Made by a program: the position numbers and the translations under genes. Positions 25,759 to 35,420 of a stretch of 64,000 nucleotides of DNA are shown here, piece after piece (within the stretch, counting starts at the first letter, position 1; each line of letters starts with the position of its first letter). The stretch covers positions 15,293 through 79,292 of the forward strand of contig JAEZSL010000082.1 of NCBI GenBank assembly GCA_023443925.1. Reading direction: 5' to 3'. The notes beneath the pieces are model-generated. The model made no database searches, had not been told where the DNA came from, and was given only the letters and a program-made list of their open reading frames with translations. This stretch comes from Bacillota bacterium. GTDB lineage: Bacteria; Bacillota_A; Clostridia; Lachnospirales; Lachnospiraceae.

Positions 25759-26649
25759 ATGAAGAGTAGAAGAATAACACAGGATAAGGTTGTTTATTTT
25801 ATTAATTATATATTGCTCACCTTGCTGTTAATTGTTGTGGTATATCCTATCATTTATATTATCAGCTGCTCGTTCAGCAGCGGTAGTGCACTGATTTCCG
25901 GAAAGGTCAAACTTTTTCCGGTAGGGTTTACCCTGGACAGCTATGAAACAGTATTTAAATATAAATCAATTTGGACCGGTTTTAGGAATTCCTTTATTTA
26001 TACGGTCTGCGGAGCTTTAATCAGTATAATCCTGACCCTGTTTGCAGCGTATCCTTTATCCAGGGATGATTTCCGGGGAAGAAAAATATTTACAGGACTT
26101 TTTTTGTTTACCATGATGTTTTCCGGTGGATTAATACCTACCTTTTTATTAATTAAGGATCTGAAGATGATAAATACTATGTGGGCTCTTATTCTGCCCG
26201 GTGCAGTCAGTGCCTATAATGTTATCGTTGCAAGAACCTTTTTTAATCAGACCATTCCCAAGGAATTACTGGAAGCCTCAAAGATGGACGGCTGTTCTGA
26301 TTTTAAGTTCTTTTCAATGATAGTAATACCCTTGTCTAAACCCATCATAGCGGTGCTTAGTCTTTGGGTAACGGTAGCCTTATGGAATTCTTATTTTAAT
26401 CCTATGATTTACATCAATTCCGTAGATAAATACCCCTTACAGCTGGTACTCAGAAAAATTCTTCTGATGTCCCAGGTGGATCTGTCTTCCGCTAATGTAG
26501 ATCCGGTTATGGTGGCAAAGAACCAGTATTTAAGTGAAATGCTAAAGTATGGAACAATTATTATCAGCAGTCTTCCCTTAATGATTGCGTATCCTTTTGT
26601 ACAAAAATACTTTGTAAAGGGAGTTATGATTGGTTCTGTTAAAGGCTGA
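25759..26649 (+). CDS. ABC oligosaccharide importer permease 2 (LplC-like)
   Basis: Second membrane subunit of the importer. TM1 is at about 11-33 (VYFINYILLTLLLIVVVYPII), with six segments overall. The EAA-like loop reads LLEASKMDGCSDFKFFSMIVIPL, and the tail is YPFVQKYFVKGVMIGSVKG. The start at 25759 (MKSRR) is chosen because TGGGGA lies six bases upstream and the preceding in-frame codons form a hairpin. The in-frame ATG at 25714 lies inside hairpin 1. It is followed by the binding-protein gene 46 bases downstream, after a small AACCTT/AAGGTT hairpin. Confidence 0.88.
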   Translation: MKSRRITQDKVVYFINYILLTLLLIVVVYPIIYIISCSFSSGSALISGKVKLFPVGFTLDSYETVFKYKSIWTGFRNSFIYTVCGALISIILTLFAAYPLSRDDFRGRKIFTGLFLFTMMFSGGLIPTFLLIKDLKMINTMWALILPGAVSAYNVIVARTFFNQTIPKELLEASKMDGCSDFKFFSMIVIPLSKPIIAVLSLWVTVALWNSYFNPMIYINSVDKYPLQLVLRKILLMSQVDLSSANVDPVMVAKNQYLSEMLKYGTIIISSLPLMIAYPFVQKYFVKGVMIGSVKG

Positions 26650-26695
26650 GTATGAACCTTTTAAGGTTTATATATAAATAATAGGAGGAAATACT

Positions 26696-28477
26696 ATGAA
26701 AAAGAGAAGGTTTTCTAACAAACGCATGCTATCACTATTCGTTTTAATTGCTATGGTAGTATCGTTATTGGGAGGTTGCGGTAAATCAGACACAAAATCT
26801 TCCAATCCCAAAACAGAGGATTCAAAATCAACGTCTACTGAAGATCCGTTTCAATTCGAATCGGTTAAAGATGTAACTTTTCCGCTGAAGGAAAAACTTG
26901 AATTAACTGTTTTTGTATATGCCACTGCTACAGGCGGCGGTACCTATCAGGATAATTATGTAACTGACTGGATTGAGGAAAAAACAAATATCCATTTAAA
27001 TTATGTATATGATTTAGATGGTGATGATGCAAAAACCAAATTAAATCTTGTTATGACAGATGCCGCCAGTCTGCCGGATATCTTCCTGGCTACGAACTGG
27101 ACCAAATCTGAAGTACAGTCCTATGGACAGCAGGGACTGATTCTCCCTCTGAATGATTATCTGAAAGATGCACCGAACTGGAACGCCAACAATGAAAAGA
27201 GCCCTACCAGAAAAGCGGATATTACCATGACTGACGGAAATATCTATACATATGGTGATGAGAATGAATGCTTTCATTGTATGTTCCAGAACAGAATGTG
27301 GATCTATATGCCTTGGGTAGAAAAGCTCAACGACGGAAAAGTTCCTCAGACTACGGATGAATTATATGATTATATGAAAAAAGTGAAAACACAGGATCCC
27401 AATGGAAATGGTATCGCAGATGAAGTACCTATGACCGGTTTTATCGGCGGCTGGGCAACGGATCCCACTGTTTGGATGATTAATTCCTTTGTACAGTGTA
27501 ATAATCCATTAAGCAATACAAATCCTACCATAGCAGCCGGACTGGTTGTTAATAATGGTAAGATTGAGTACTCTGTAATGAAAGATCAGTATAAAGAAGC
27601 ACTAAAATATATGAATAAACTTTATAAAGAAGGTTTACTGGATAATCAGACCTTTACTCAGGACAATACCCAGTTTAATTCAGTTTTAAGTAGTGATAAT
27701 GGCCACCTGGTAGGATTATATGCTAATGGTGGTATTACTGCAGACGGAGATAATTTCTGGGCTAAAAAGCCTGGTGACTGGCAGAACTGGCAATGCCTTG
27801 AGCCTGTTGCAGGACCAGAGGGAGTAAGACTGGCAGCCAGAGGTATTACCACTTACTTTGGTTCTTCTATCGGAAGTATATCAGCAAACTGTAAATATCC
27901 TGTTATAGCAGCAGCATTATTTGACTTCCTGGCATCAGAAGAAGCTACCAATGTACAGGCATATGGACCGGAAGGCTTTGGCTGGGACTGGGCAACAGAG
28001 GGAACTTCTCTGGGAGATGGTACTCCGAAATATGAGACACATACAATTCCGGACGATTTTGACTGGGTTGGTAATGGATTTCCCAAAAATTATGCTCACA
28101 AGGCTTATACTTCCGATGCTATGTTCAGATCCAGTACGGTAGATTTCCGTTCTGCCTTAAAGATTGAAAATCCGGAAGTGGATGTAGAGTACGTATTCCA
28201 GAAAGCAGCGGAAAAATATGAGAAATATTCACCGGATGTTAACTCGCTGATTCCAAACCTTGCCTTTGAAGGAGAGGACAGCCAGGCTATCTCTGAATAT
28301 ACACTAACCATCGGCGGTTTTGTAAACCAGGCTACGGTTCAGTTTATTACCGGAAATATGGATATTGACAAAGAATGGGATAATTATATCAGCAAATTAA
28401 AGGATATGGGAGTAGATGACTATATTGCGCGCTATCAGAAATGCTATGATGCGTATATGAAGGCAGCAGGCAAGTAA
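26696..28477 (+). CDS. ABC oligosaccharide importer solute-binding lipoprotein (LplA-like)
   Basis: Extracellular receptor of the LplB/LplC importer. A basic N-terminus and hydrophobic segment end in the lipobox LLGGC (Cys about 24), followed by a Ser/Thr/Lys linker and a large family 1 binding-protein fold (593 residues, the long form typical of this importer class). A Ca-binding-like loop DPNGNGIADEVP is present around residue 237-248, also common in these proteins. AGGAGG precedes the ATG. It is the last gene of the importer operon; a long inverted repeat follows. Ligand inferred only from downstream enzymes: a decorated hemicellulose oligosaccharide. Confidence 0.9.
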   Translation: MKKRRFSNKRMLSLFVLIAMVVSLLGGCGKSDTKSSNPKTEDSKSTSTEDPFQFESVKDVTFPLKEKLELTVFVYATATGGGTYQDNYVTDWIEEKTNIHLNYVYDLDGDDAKTKLNLVMTDAASLPDIFLATNWTKSEVQSYGQQGLILPLNDYLKDAPNWNANNEKSPTRKADITMTDGNIYTYGDENECFHCMFQNRMWIYMPWVEKLNDGKVPQTTDELYDYMKKVKTQDPNGNGIADEVPMTGFIGGWATDPTVWMINSFVQCNNPLSNTNPTIAAGLVVNNGKIEYSVMKDQYKEALKYMNKLYKEGLLDNQTFTQDNTQFNSVLSSDNGHLVGLYANGGITADGDNFWAKKPGDWQNWQCLEPVAGPEGVRLAARGITTYFGSSIGSISANCKYPVIAAALFDFLASEEATNVQAYGPEGFGWDWATEGTSLGDGTPKYETHTIPDDFDWVGNGFPKNYAHKAYTSDAMFRSSTVDFRSALKIENPEVDVEYVFQKAAEKYEKYSPDVNSLIPNLAFEGEDSQAISEYTLTIGGFVNQATVQFITGNMDIDKEWDNYISKLKDMGVDDYIARYQKCYDAYMKAAGK

Positions 28478-28510
28478 TAAGAACGAAATAGTTTAAGAAT
28501 TGCTCAGAGT

Positions 28511-28622
28511 GGGTGCTGTTGCAAATGTAAGGTTATTAAACCCAGACAAAGCGTATGGATATATTTTGCATCACTTCCGTATTCTTACCCGGGGAATTAC
28601 TTTTTATTTTGCGGCAGCCCCC
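28511..28622 (+). repeat. MITE-like or terminator-like long inverted repeat, second copy
   Basis: GGGTGCTGTTGCAAAT (28511-28526) and ATTTTGCGGCAGCCCCC (about 28606-28622) are near-perfect inverted ends around about 80 bases, followed by TTTTT. The ends and the TTTATTTTGC(R)GC context match the element at 19809. It lies 34 bases after the importer operon, so the right half could terminate transcription. Presence of the same ends at two unrelated loci favours a small mobile or repetitive element. No transposase is present. Confidence 0.45.
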
Positions 28623-28804
28623 TTTTTATGCAACCGGATTCCAGCGTTAAAAGGTTTCTACACATATATTTTTTGAAATATGTATATCAATCATGCAAAG
28701 CAGAATTAGACCTTTCACACTTGAATCGTAGAAGAACATGCGTCTGTTATATAAACATTTTATTATATCATTAATATAGTTCATATAAGCCTTAGTATTT
28801 ATCA

Positions 28805-28833
28805 TTGAATCATTAAATCCGGTATTCTATAAT
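28805..28833 (+). promoter_or_regulatory. Sigma-A-type promoter for the GH43-GH95-GH2 operon
   Basis: TTGAAT (28805-28810) and TATAAT (28828-28833) are separated by exactly 17 bases, about 55 bases before the GH43 start. This is the best-matching vegetative promoter in the window. The rest of the 411-base gap (28478-28888) holds the long inverted repeat and an AT-rich stretch with an ATATTT/AAATAT palindrome near 28670-28685. Confidence 0.65.
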
Positions 28834-28888
28834 AAATCATTCATTAAAATACAGAGAAAACAACATACAGAAAATGGAGGAATTATTT

Positions 28889-30304
28889 ATGAAAAAACAG
28901 GCCTTTAATCCATATCTTCCGTCCTGGGAGTATATACCTGACGGGGAACCTTATGTATTTGGAGACCGTCTTTATGTATATGGGTCACATGACCGTTTCA
29001 GGGGCAATGCATATTGTCTGAATGATTATGTATGCTGGTCGGCACCGGTGGACGATTTGGGTGACTGGAGATATGAAGGGGTAATTTATCCGAAGGTATC
29101 AGATCCGCTGAATCCGGACGGCCGCATGTGTTTATATGCTCCGGATGTTACGCAGGGGCCGGATGGACGTTATTATCTATACTATGTCCTGGATAAAGTA
29201 CACATCGTATCCGTGGCAGTATGTGACGAACCGGCGGGAAGATATGAATTTTACGGATATGTACATTATGCGGATGGTACGCGTCTGGGAGAAAGAAAAG
29301 GTGACGAGCCTCAGTTTGATCCGGGTGTCCTGACAGAAGGTGAAAGAACTTATTTGTATACCGGATTCTGCGGTGTGGGGGACAGATCCAGAAGCGGTCC
29401 TATGGCTACGGTTCTTGGGCCGGATATGCTTACCATCGTGGAAGAACCGGTATTTATAGCGCCAAGCGAACCGTACAGTGAAGGAAGCTCCTTTATCGAA
29501 CATGAATTTTTTGAAGCACCTTCTATCAGAAAAAGAGGAGATACCTATTATTTTATATACTCCTCCATCGTTATGCATGAATTATGCTACGCCACCAGTA
29601 AATCTCCTGCAAAGGATTTCGTTTACGGCGGAGTAGTAAGCAGTAATTGTGATATGCATATTCATTCCTATAAGCCGGCTATCAAACCCATGTATTATGG
29701 CTCTAATAACCATGGAAGTATTGTAGAAATCAAAGGACAATGGTACATATTTTATCACCGCCACACAGACGGTACTAATTTCAGCAGACAGGGCTGTGCG
29801 GAGCCGATTAAGTTCCGGGAAGATGGATCAATCATACAACCGGAAATGACTTCCTGCGGATTAAACGGAGGACCATTGACCGGAAAGGGAGAATATCCGG
29901 CCTATTTAGCCTGCAACCTTTTCTGCAAAGAGGAAGAAATATACACGCCTCTTGGAGGTTTGTGGATGGATAGCCGTTTTCCCAAAATAACACAGGATGG
30001 GAAAGACGGAGATGAAGAAATAGGTTATATTCAGAATATGCGCGATTTTGCAACAGCCGGGTTTAAATATTTTGACTGTCTGGGAGTTAAACAGGTTGCA
30101 ATTAAAGTGCGGGGATACTGCAGAGGTGAATTTGAAATAAAAACCTCCTGGAATGGAAAAGCACTTGGCAGCATTCCGGTGGGATTTTCAAATGTATGGA
30201 AAGAGTATAAAGCGGATATAATGATTCCGGATGGCATTCAGGCAATTTACATAACTTACCGCGGAGAGGGCAGTGCAGCCTTACAAGCGTTTACTCTAAT
30301 TTAA
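28889..30304 (+). CDS. GH43 arabinofuranosidase/beta-xylosidase with C-terminal CBM6-like domain
   Basis: Removes arabinose or xylose from xylan-type oligosaccharides. Counting from the upstream in-frame ATG at 28874 (subtract five for this start): NPYLPSWEYIPDGEP with base D23, APDV with D91 as pKa modulator, and EFFEAPSIRK with general acid E214. After the propeller (to about 330), residues 340-476 form a beta-sandwich with CBM6-like character (AIKVRGYCRGEFEIK; ending EGSAALQAFTLI). The start at 28889 is chosen because TGGAGGA is eight bases upstream. No signal peptide. First gene of a likely operon with GH95 and GH2. Confidence 0.87.
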   Translation: MKKQAFNPYLPSWEYIPDGEPYVFGDRLYVYGSHDRFRGNAYCLNDYVCWSAPVDDLGDWRYEGVIYPKVSDPLNPDGRMCLYAPDVTQGPDGRYYLYYVLDKVHIVSVAVCDEPAGRYEFYGYVHYADGTRLGERKGDEPQFDPGVLTEGERTYLYTGFCGVGDRSRSGPMATVLGPDMLTIVEEPVFIAPSEPYSEGSSFIEHEFFEAPSIRKRGDTYYFIYSSIVMHELCYATSKSPAKDFVYGGVVSSNCDMHIHSYKPAIKPMYYGSNNHGSIVEIKGQWYIFYHRHTDGTNFSRQGCAEPIKFREDGSIIQPEMTSCGLNGGPLTGKGEYPAYLACNLFCKEEEIYTPLGGLWMDSRFPKITQDGKDGDEEIGYIQNMRDFATAGFKYFDCLGVKQVAIKVRGYCRGEFEIKTSWNGKALGSIPVGFSNVWKEYKADIMIPDGIQAIYITYRGEGSAALQAFTLI

Positions 30305-30319
30305 TCTGGAGGGGTTCTT

Positions 30320-32626
30320 ATGGAGAAGAATTGTTTACTTTATGACAGGCCGGTTCCTTATCAAAGCTTCAGACCGGATAGTGAGGAAATTTGGAATGAA
30401 GCAGCACCAATCGGTAATGGAAACCTGGGGGCCATGGTTTTTGGTGGTGTGCAGAAAGAAAAATTACAGTTGAATGAGGATACCATCTGGTATGGAAACG
30501 GCGGGAGAAACCGCGTGAACCCGGAAGCAAAAGACAATTATCTTAAGGTTCGGCATTTATTATTGGAAGGCTTGGTTTCAGAAGCCCAGGAACTGGCAGA
30601 GGATACTATGATGCCCATGCCGGACCAGCAGAGAAATTATAGTACCGCAGGTGAAATCTTCTTTGATTTCCATGAGGAGAAAGAGGAATATAAGAAGTAT
30701 AAAAGATGCCTTAACCTCAATCAGGCCGTTGTAACCTTGGAATATGAGATGGGGGCCAGGGAGTACAAAAGAGAATATTTTGCAAGTGCCGTTCATCAGG
30801 TAATTTCTCTCCACCAGGAGAGTAAAGGCGGAGAGAAAGTAAATGGCTGTCTGACCTTAACATTTTTCCGCAGTAACGTAGAAAAAATAGAGAAACTATC
30901 CGATCATATCATAGCTATGACCGTAAAGGAAGGCGCCGAGGGCTGCCGCTATTGTATTATGGCTGCAATTAAGGAGGAAGGCGGTACGGTGGAGATCCAT
31001 AGAGATCAGATCCGTGTAAAAGAGGCGGATTCCTTTACTATCTATGTATCAATTCGAAGTGATTTCTATGGGGAAGACCCGGTTCTCTGGTGCAGGGATA
31101 AGCTTGAAACAGTACTTAAACTATCTTATGAAGAGGTAAAGTCGGAACATATAAAGGAGTATAAAAGCTATTATGACCGTGTTCAGTTTTCCCTGGGTAA
31201 GGCTGAGACTGATGAAAGGACGATTCCGGAAAGACTCAAAGCCATGGAGCAGGGGGGGCAGGATACTGATCTGATAACAGCTTATTTTCAGTTTGGCAGA
31301 TACCTGTTGATTTCAAGCAGCCGGCCGGGGTCACAGCCGGCAAATCTGCAGGGTATCTGGAACCGGAATGAGCATCCGGCCTGGGGCAGTAAATATACCA
31401 TCAATATTAATACGGAAATGAACTACTGGCCGGCTGAAAGCTGTAATCTATCCGAATGCCACCTGCCGCTGTTTGAATTAATCCGCAGAATGCTGCCGCA
31501 GGGTCAGAAGGTCGCAAAGGATATGTACGGCCTGTCTGGCTTTGTTGCCCATCATAATACGGATCTGTTCGGAGATTGCGCGCCGCAGGATACGTATATG
31601 CCCTCTACCCTCTGGCCTATGGGGGCGGCCTGGCTTTGCACCCATATCTGGAAGCATTACGAATACACTCTGGATCAGGAGTTTTTGAAAGAAAATATGG
31701 ATCTGATCAAGGAAGCCAGTCTCTTTATGGCAGACTATCTCTTTGAAAACCATCAGGGGGAACTGGTAACCGGACCCTCCATATCACCGGAAAATACCTA
31801 TCTCAGTCAAAGCGGACAAGAGGGACAGCTTTGTATCGGACCTTCTATGGATACGGAGATTACCAGAGACCTGTTTCAGGCTTGTATCAGGGGGGCAGAG
31901 CTCACCGGTTGTGAGGATGCTTTGACGGAGAAGCTAAAAACTCTTTTACTTCGTCTTCCGGAGCTTTCTGTGGGAAAGTACGGACAGTTAATGGAATGGG
32001 CAGAGGATTATGAGGAAATGGAACTGGGACACCGTCATATCTCCCATCTGTATGCTTTGTATCCGTCGGAACAGATTACTTATGAAAAAACACCGGAATT
32101 AATGGAGGCCGCAAGGGTGACCTTAGAAAGACGCCTTAAGAACGGCGGCGGTCATACCGGATGGTCAAGAGCCTGGATTATCACCATGTGGGCCAGACTC
32201 AGGGATGGTGAAAAAGCCGGAGAGAATATAAAGGAGCTGCTGACAAAATCCACCTACCCCAATCTTTTTGACTGTCATCCTCCCTTCCAGATTGACGGTA
32301 ATTTCGGAGGAACGGCCGGAATTGCGGAAATGCTGCTGCAATGTATAAACGGTGAACTTACCTTTCTTCCGGCGTTGCCAAAAGCCTGGGACTGCGGCCA
32401 TATAAGCGGGCTAAAGGCCAAAGGTGCCCTGAGAGTTTCTTTTGACTGGAAGGACGGAAAGGTTATTTCCGGCAGTATTCTTGCGGAAAAAGGCGGAAGG
32501 TGCTGTTTTGTAATGCCGGACGGCATTACCGGGGTTGTTTCCCAGCAAAATGTAAGCATTGCCTGCGAAGGGCAGAAGGTAGTCTGTTACGGAGAGGGTG
32601 TTTACGAGATACAACTTATGCAATAA
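30320..32626 (+). CDS. GH95 alpha-L-fucosidase or alpha-L-galactosidase
   Basis: An inverting exo-enzyme that releases terminal alpha-linked L-fucose or L-galactose. GH95 signatures are clear: GNGNLGAMVFGG at 32-43, the catalytic pair N362/N364 in ININTEMNYWPAE, general acid E491 in SISPENTY, and D659 in FQIDGNFGG. Length 768 is typical of cytoplasmic bacterial members, and no signal peptide is present. The residue two before N362 is Thr (T360), where typical fucosidases have His. As I recall, Thr there marks alpha-L-galactosidase activity. GGAGGGG precedes the ATG. It sits 15 bases after GH43 and 75 before GH2, so the operon acts on side chains containing these sugars. Confidence 0.85.
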   Translation: MEKNCLLYDRPVPYQSFRPDSEEIWNEAAPIGNGNLGAMVFGGVQKEKLQLNEDTIWYGNGGRNRVNPEAKDNYLKVRHLLLEGLVSEAQELAEDTMMPMPDQQRNYSTAGEIFFDFHEEKEEYKKYKRCLNLNQAVVTLEYEMGAREYKREYFASAVHQVISLHQESKGGEKVNGCLTLTFFRSNVEKIEKLSDHIIAMTVKEGAEGCRYCIMAAIKEEGGTVEIHRDQIRVKEADSFTIYVSIRSDFYGEDPVLWCRDKLETVLKLSYEEVKSEHIKEYKSYYDRVQFSLGKAETDERTIPERLKAMEQGGQDTDLITAYFQFGRYLLISSSRPGSQPANLQGIWNRNEHPAWGSKYTININTEMNYWPAESCNLSECHLPLFELIRRMLPQGQKVAKDMYGLSGFVAHHNTDLFGDCAPQDTYMPSTLWPMGAAWLCTHIWKHYEYTLDQEFLKENMDLIKEASLFMADYLFENHQGELVTGPSISPENTYLSQSGQEGQLCIGPSMDTEITRDLFQACIRGAELTGCEDALTEKLKTLLLRLPELSVGKYGQLMEWAEDYEEMELGHRHISHLYALYPSEQITYEKTPELMEAARVTLERRLKNGGGHTGWSRAWIITMWARLRDGEKAGENIKELLTKSTYPNLFDCHPPFQIDGNFGGTAGIAEMLLQCINGELTFLPALPKAWDCGHISGLKAKGALRVSFDWKDGKVISGSILAEKGGRCCFVMPDGITGVVSQQNVSIACEGQKVVCYGEGVYEIQLMQ

Positions 32627-32701
32627 ATTAACTGTCATGGATTACTCTATTTAATAGGAAATCCGGTTAATTAGAAAAAGGACAAACAGGAGAAAAATCT
32701 A

Positions 32702-35140
32702 ATGATAAACAAAACTGGCAGGCTTAAACTGCTGCAAAACAATAATTGGAAGTTTATGCATGGGGATTATCCCGACGCTAAGGACTTTCAATACGAGGAC
32801 AGTAACTGGTATGATATTGGTATACCCCATTCCTTTGGGATACCGTATTTTCAGGAAAATGAATTTTATGTTGGTTATGGATGTTACCGGAAAATTCTCT
32901 ATGTGGACCAGGCCTGGATCGGTATGAGATTATCCCTGGAATTCCAGGCAGCATTTCAGGATGCTGAAATTTTTTTAAACGGTCATTTAGCCGGGGTACA
33001 CAAAGGCGGGTATACTGCTTTTGAGATTGATATTACTCCATTTGCCGCTGCAGGGGAGAACTTATTATTTGTACGGCTGAATAATAACTGGAATCCAAGA
33101 CTTGCGCCACGGGCCGGTGAACACGTATTTAATGGAGGAATATATCGGGATGTAAGCCTTCTGGTTACAGAGCCGGTACATATAAGCTGGTATGGTACCT
33201 TTGTTACGACCCCTTTGGTTTCCAGAGAGGAAGCGGTTATAGATATTAAAACCGAGGTAAAAAATGAAACAAATGCTTTTGTTACCTGCAGACTGGTTTC
33301 AGTCATTGAATTTAAAGGAGAAGAGGTAAACAGGATTTCAGATACAAGGCAGCTGCCGGCAAAGAGCAGTATGGTATTTGGCCAGAGCGATAAAATCACA
33401 GCGCCTAATTTGTGGCATCCGGATACACCGCAGTTGTATACCTTAAGAAGTTTTATATATGTCGGAGAGGATTTATATGACAGTTATGAAACTGATTTTG
33501 GAATCCGCTGGTTTTCGTTTACCGCAGATCAAGGATTTTTCCTGAATGGAGAACACTACGATATAAATGGAGCAAATGTGCATCAGGATCATGCCGGGTG
33601 GAGCGATGCGGTTACTCATTCCGGAATACGCAGGGATGTTAAAATGGTTAAGGACTGTGGTATGAATTTTATCAGAGGCTCCCATTATCCCCATCATACC
33701 GTTTTTTCTGAGGAATGTGATAAACAAGGTATATTATTTTGGGCGGAAAATTGTTTTTGGGGAACCGGAGGACCAAAGGAAGAGGGATATTGGACCAGCA
33801 GCGGTTATCCGGTAAAGGAAGAAGATCAATCCGAATTTGAAGAGAGTTGTATAGGCACCCTTATAGAGATGATAAGGACAAACCGGAATCATCCGAGTAT
33901 TATCGTCTGGAGTATGTGCAACGAACCATTTTTTTCTACCGCGGAGGTTATGGACAAGGCTAAAAATCTTGTAAAGCGTCTGGTAACGGTAAGTCATGAA
34001 GAAGACCCAACCCGTCCGGCAGCAGTTGGCGGAGCACAGAGAGGGGGCTTTGATACCCTGGGGGATATTGCGGGTTACAATGGTGACGGGGCAGAGATTT
34101 TTCATGATCCGGGCTTTCCAAATTTCGTTTCAGAGTATGGCAGTTATGAAGAAAGCAACCGCCCGGGTAGCATTGTACCCGGGGATATGGACATGGATTA
34201 CCCCTGGCGCTCCGGTAAGGCACTATGGTGTGCTTTCCATCATGGCAGCATATTGTGGAATATGGGATACCTGGGAATGATTGATTATTACAGACTGCCC
34301 CTTAAGCTCTGGTACTGGTACAGGGAGACCCTTTTAGGGATAAAACAGCCGGAACCGGTAAAGGAAGGAATTCCTTATGCAGTAAGAATTACGTCGGACC
34401 AGGCTTGTATGGGAACGGATGGCACGGAAGATGCTTTTATTGTGGTAGAAATAATTGACCAGGAGGGTAATCCGATAGCCAATTCCATGGTAGTCGAGCT
34501 GGAGGTCGTAAGGGGCGGGGCAGTTTTTCCCACAGGAAAACGTTTTATGTTCTCACCTGAAAAAAAGAATTTTTATGAAGGTCTTGGTGCAATTGAACTG
34601 CGTTCCTATTATGCCGGAGAAAACCGCATAACTGCCAAAGCAAAAGGATTGGTTACCGGAGAACTTATTATCAATGCAACCGGAGAGGAATACTGGGAGA
34701 ATCAAAAGCCAATGGAATTATTGCCGCCGCCCTCGGTTATGGGCTTCCCCAAAAGCGATAAAAGTTTCAACATTGGTGTCAGCCGACCGGTTTTTGCAAG
34801 CAGCGAAGAACCAGGTCATGCTGCCAGAAATGTTACGGACCCAAACAGTACCAATTCCTGGCGCGCCGGAGAGAAAAAGTCTGGTGAGTGGATTATGGTT
34901 GATCTTGAGGGCTCCAAACCGGTAAACCGGGGAGAATTATTTTTTGAAGAGGTAAACAGTAAGCCCTATGAAATCAGTATTTCCGGTAATGGGGTAGACT
35001 TCGAAGTAATAACGGTTAGTAAGGACAGGGCGGTTAATTCGTTTTTGGATATCAGTCTGGGAGGAAAATCCTTGCGATATTTCAGAGTTCTATTTCCGGA
35101 AGAAGCTGCTGCTATCTTTCGAATCAAATTATTTAATTAA
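32702..35140 (+). CDS. GH2 beta-galactosidase-like enzyme with C-terminal F5/8C-like domain
   Basis: A retaining exo-beta-glycosidase, most likely a beta-galactosidase for galactosylated side chains. It has an N-terminal jelly roll (about 10-160), an Ig-like domain (160-270) and a TIM barrel with acid/base E408 in WSMCNEP and nucleophile E478 in FVSEYGS. HQDHAGWSDAV and GSHYPHH are also typical. A second beta-domain runs to about 680. Residues about 690-812 resemble a discoidin/F5-8C domain (ASSEEPGHAARNVTDPNSTNSWRA; GEWIMVDLEG), useful for binding carbohydrate. AGGAG precedes the ATG. It is the last gene before a strong terminator. Mannosidase or glucuronidase activity is less likely, but not excluded. 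Confidence 0.85.
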   Translation: MINKTGRLKLLQNNNWKFMHGDYPDAKDFQYEDSNWYDIGIPHSFGIPYFQENEFYVGYGCYRKILYVDQAWIGMRLSLEFQAAFQDAEIFLNGHLAGVHKGGYTAFEIDITPFAAAGENLLFVRLNNNWNPRLAPRAGEHVFNGGIYRDVSLLVTEPVHISWYGTFVTTPLVSREEAVIDIKTEVKNETNAFVTCRLVSVIEFKGEEVNRISDTRQLPAKSSMVFGQSDKITAPNLWHPDTPQLYTLRSFIYVGEDLYDSYETDFGIRWFSFTADQGFFLNGEHYDINGANVHQDHAGWSDAVTHSGIRRDVKMVKDCGMNFIRGSHYPHHTVFSEECDKQGILFWAENCFWGTGGPKEEGYWTSSGYPVKEEDQSEFEESCIGTLIEMIRTNRNHPSIIVWSMCNEPFFSTAEVMDKAKNLVKRLVTVSHEEDPTRPAAVGGAQRGGFDTLGDIAGYNGDGAEIFHDPGFPNFVSEYGSYEESNRPGSIVPGDMDMDYPWRSGKALWCAFHHGSILWNMGYLGMIDYYRLPLKLWYWYRETLLGIKQPEPVKEGIPYAVRITSDQACMGTDGTEDAFIVVEIIDQEGNPIANSMVVELEVVRGGAVFPTGKRFMFSPEKKNFYEGLGAIELRSYYAGENRITAKAKGLVTGELIINATGEEYWENQKPMELLPPPSVMGFPKSDKSFNIGVSRPVFASSEEPGHAARNVTDPNSTNSWRAGEKKSGEWIMVDLEGSKPVNRGELFFEEVNSKPYEISISGNGVDFEVITVSKDRAVNSFLDISLGGKSLRYFRVLFPEEAAAIFRIKLFN

Positions 35141-35165
35141 GAGAGTACGTCCGTAAAAGACGAAG

Positions 35166-35217
35166 AAGGGACTTAACTGTGTGATTACAAATAGATCAGC
35201 AGGCTTAAGTCCCTTAT
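35166..35217 (+). terminator. Rho-independent terminator after the GH2 gene
   Basis: AAGGGACTTAA (35166-35176) pairs with TTAAGTCCCTT (35205-35215), followed by ATTACT. The 11-bp stem encloses a 28-base loop. It ends the GH43-GH95-GH2 transcription unit. The remaining 200 bases before the next gene are AT-rich with no clear promoter match. Confidence 0.65.
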
Positions 35218-35420
35218 TACTAGGATGCGCAGGTTAAGATCATCAATAGTGATTTTACTGCCAAGGCCTTGCTTTTGGGATAAATAAGGCAGACACAGTT
35301 TTGTCAAAATAGTATTAGTTTATGAGAATATATATAAAGATTTTATGCCCGGTATTCGTTATATTTTTATTAGAAGCTTTTGTTCTTAAACTGATTTGAT
35401 TAACTAAGAGAGGTAATACA

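Noticed and set aside
19809..28622. Composite transposon bounded by the two long inverted-repeat elements
   Set aside because: The 8.8 kb between them holds ordinary operons and no transposase, and no target-site duplication is visible.
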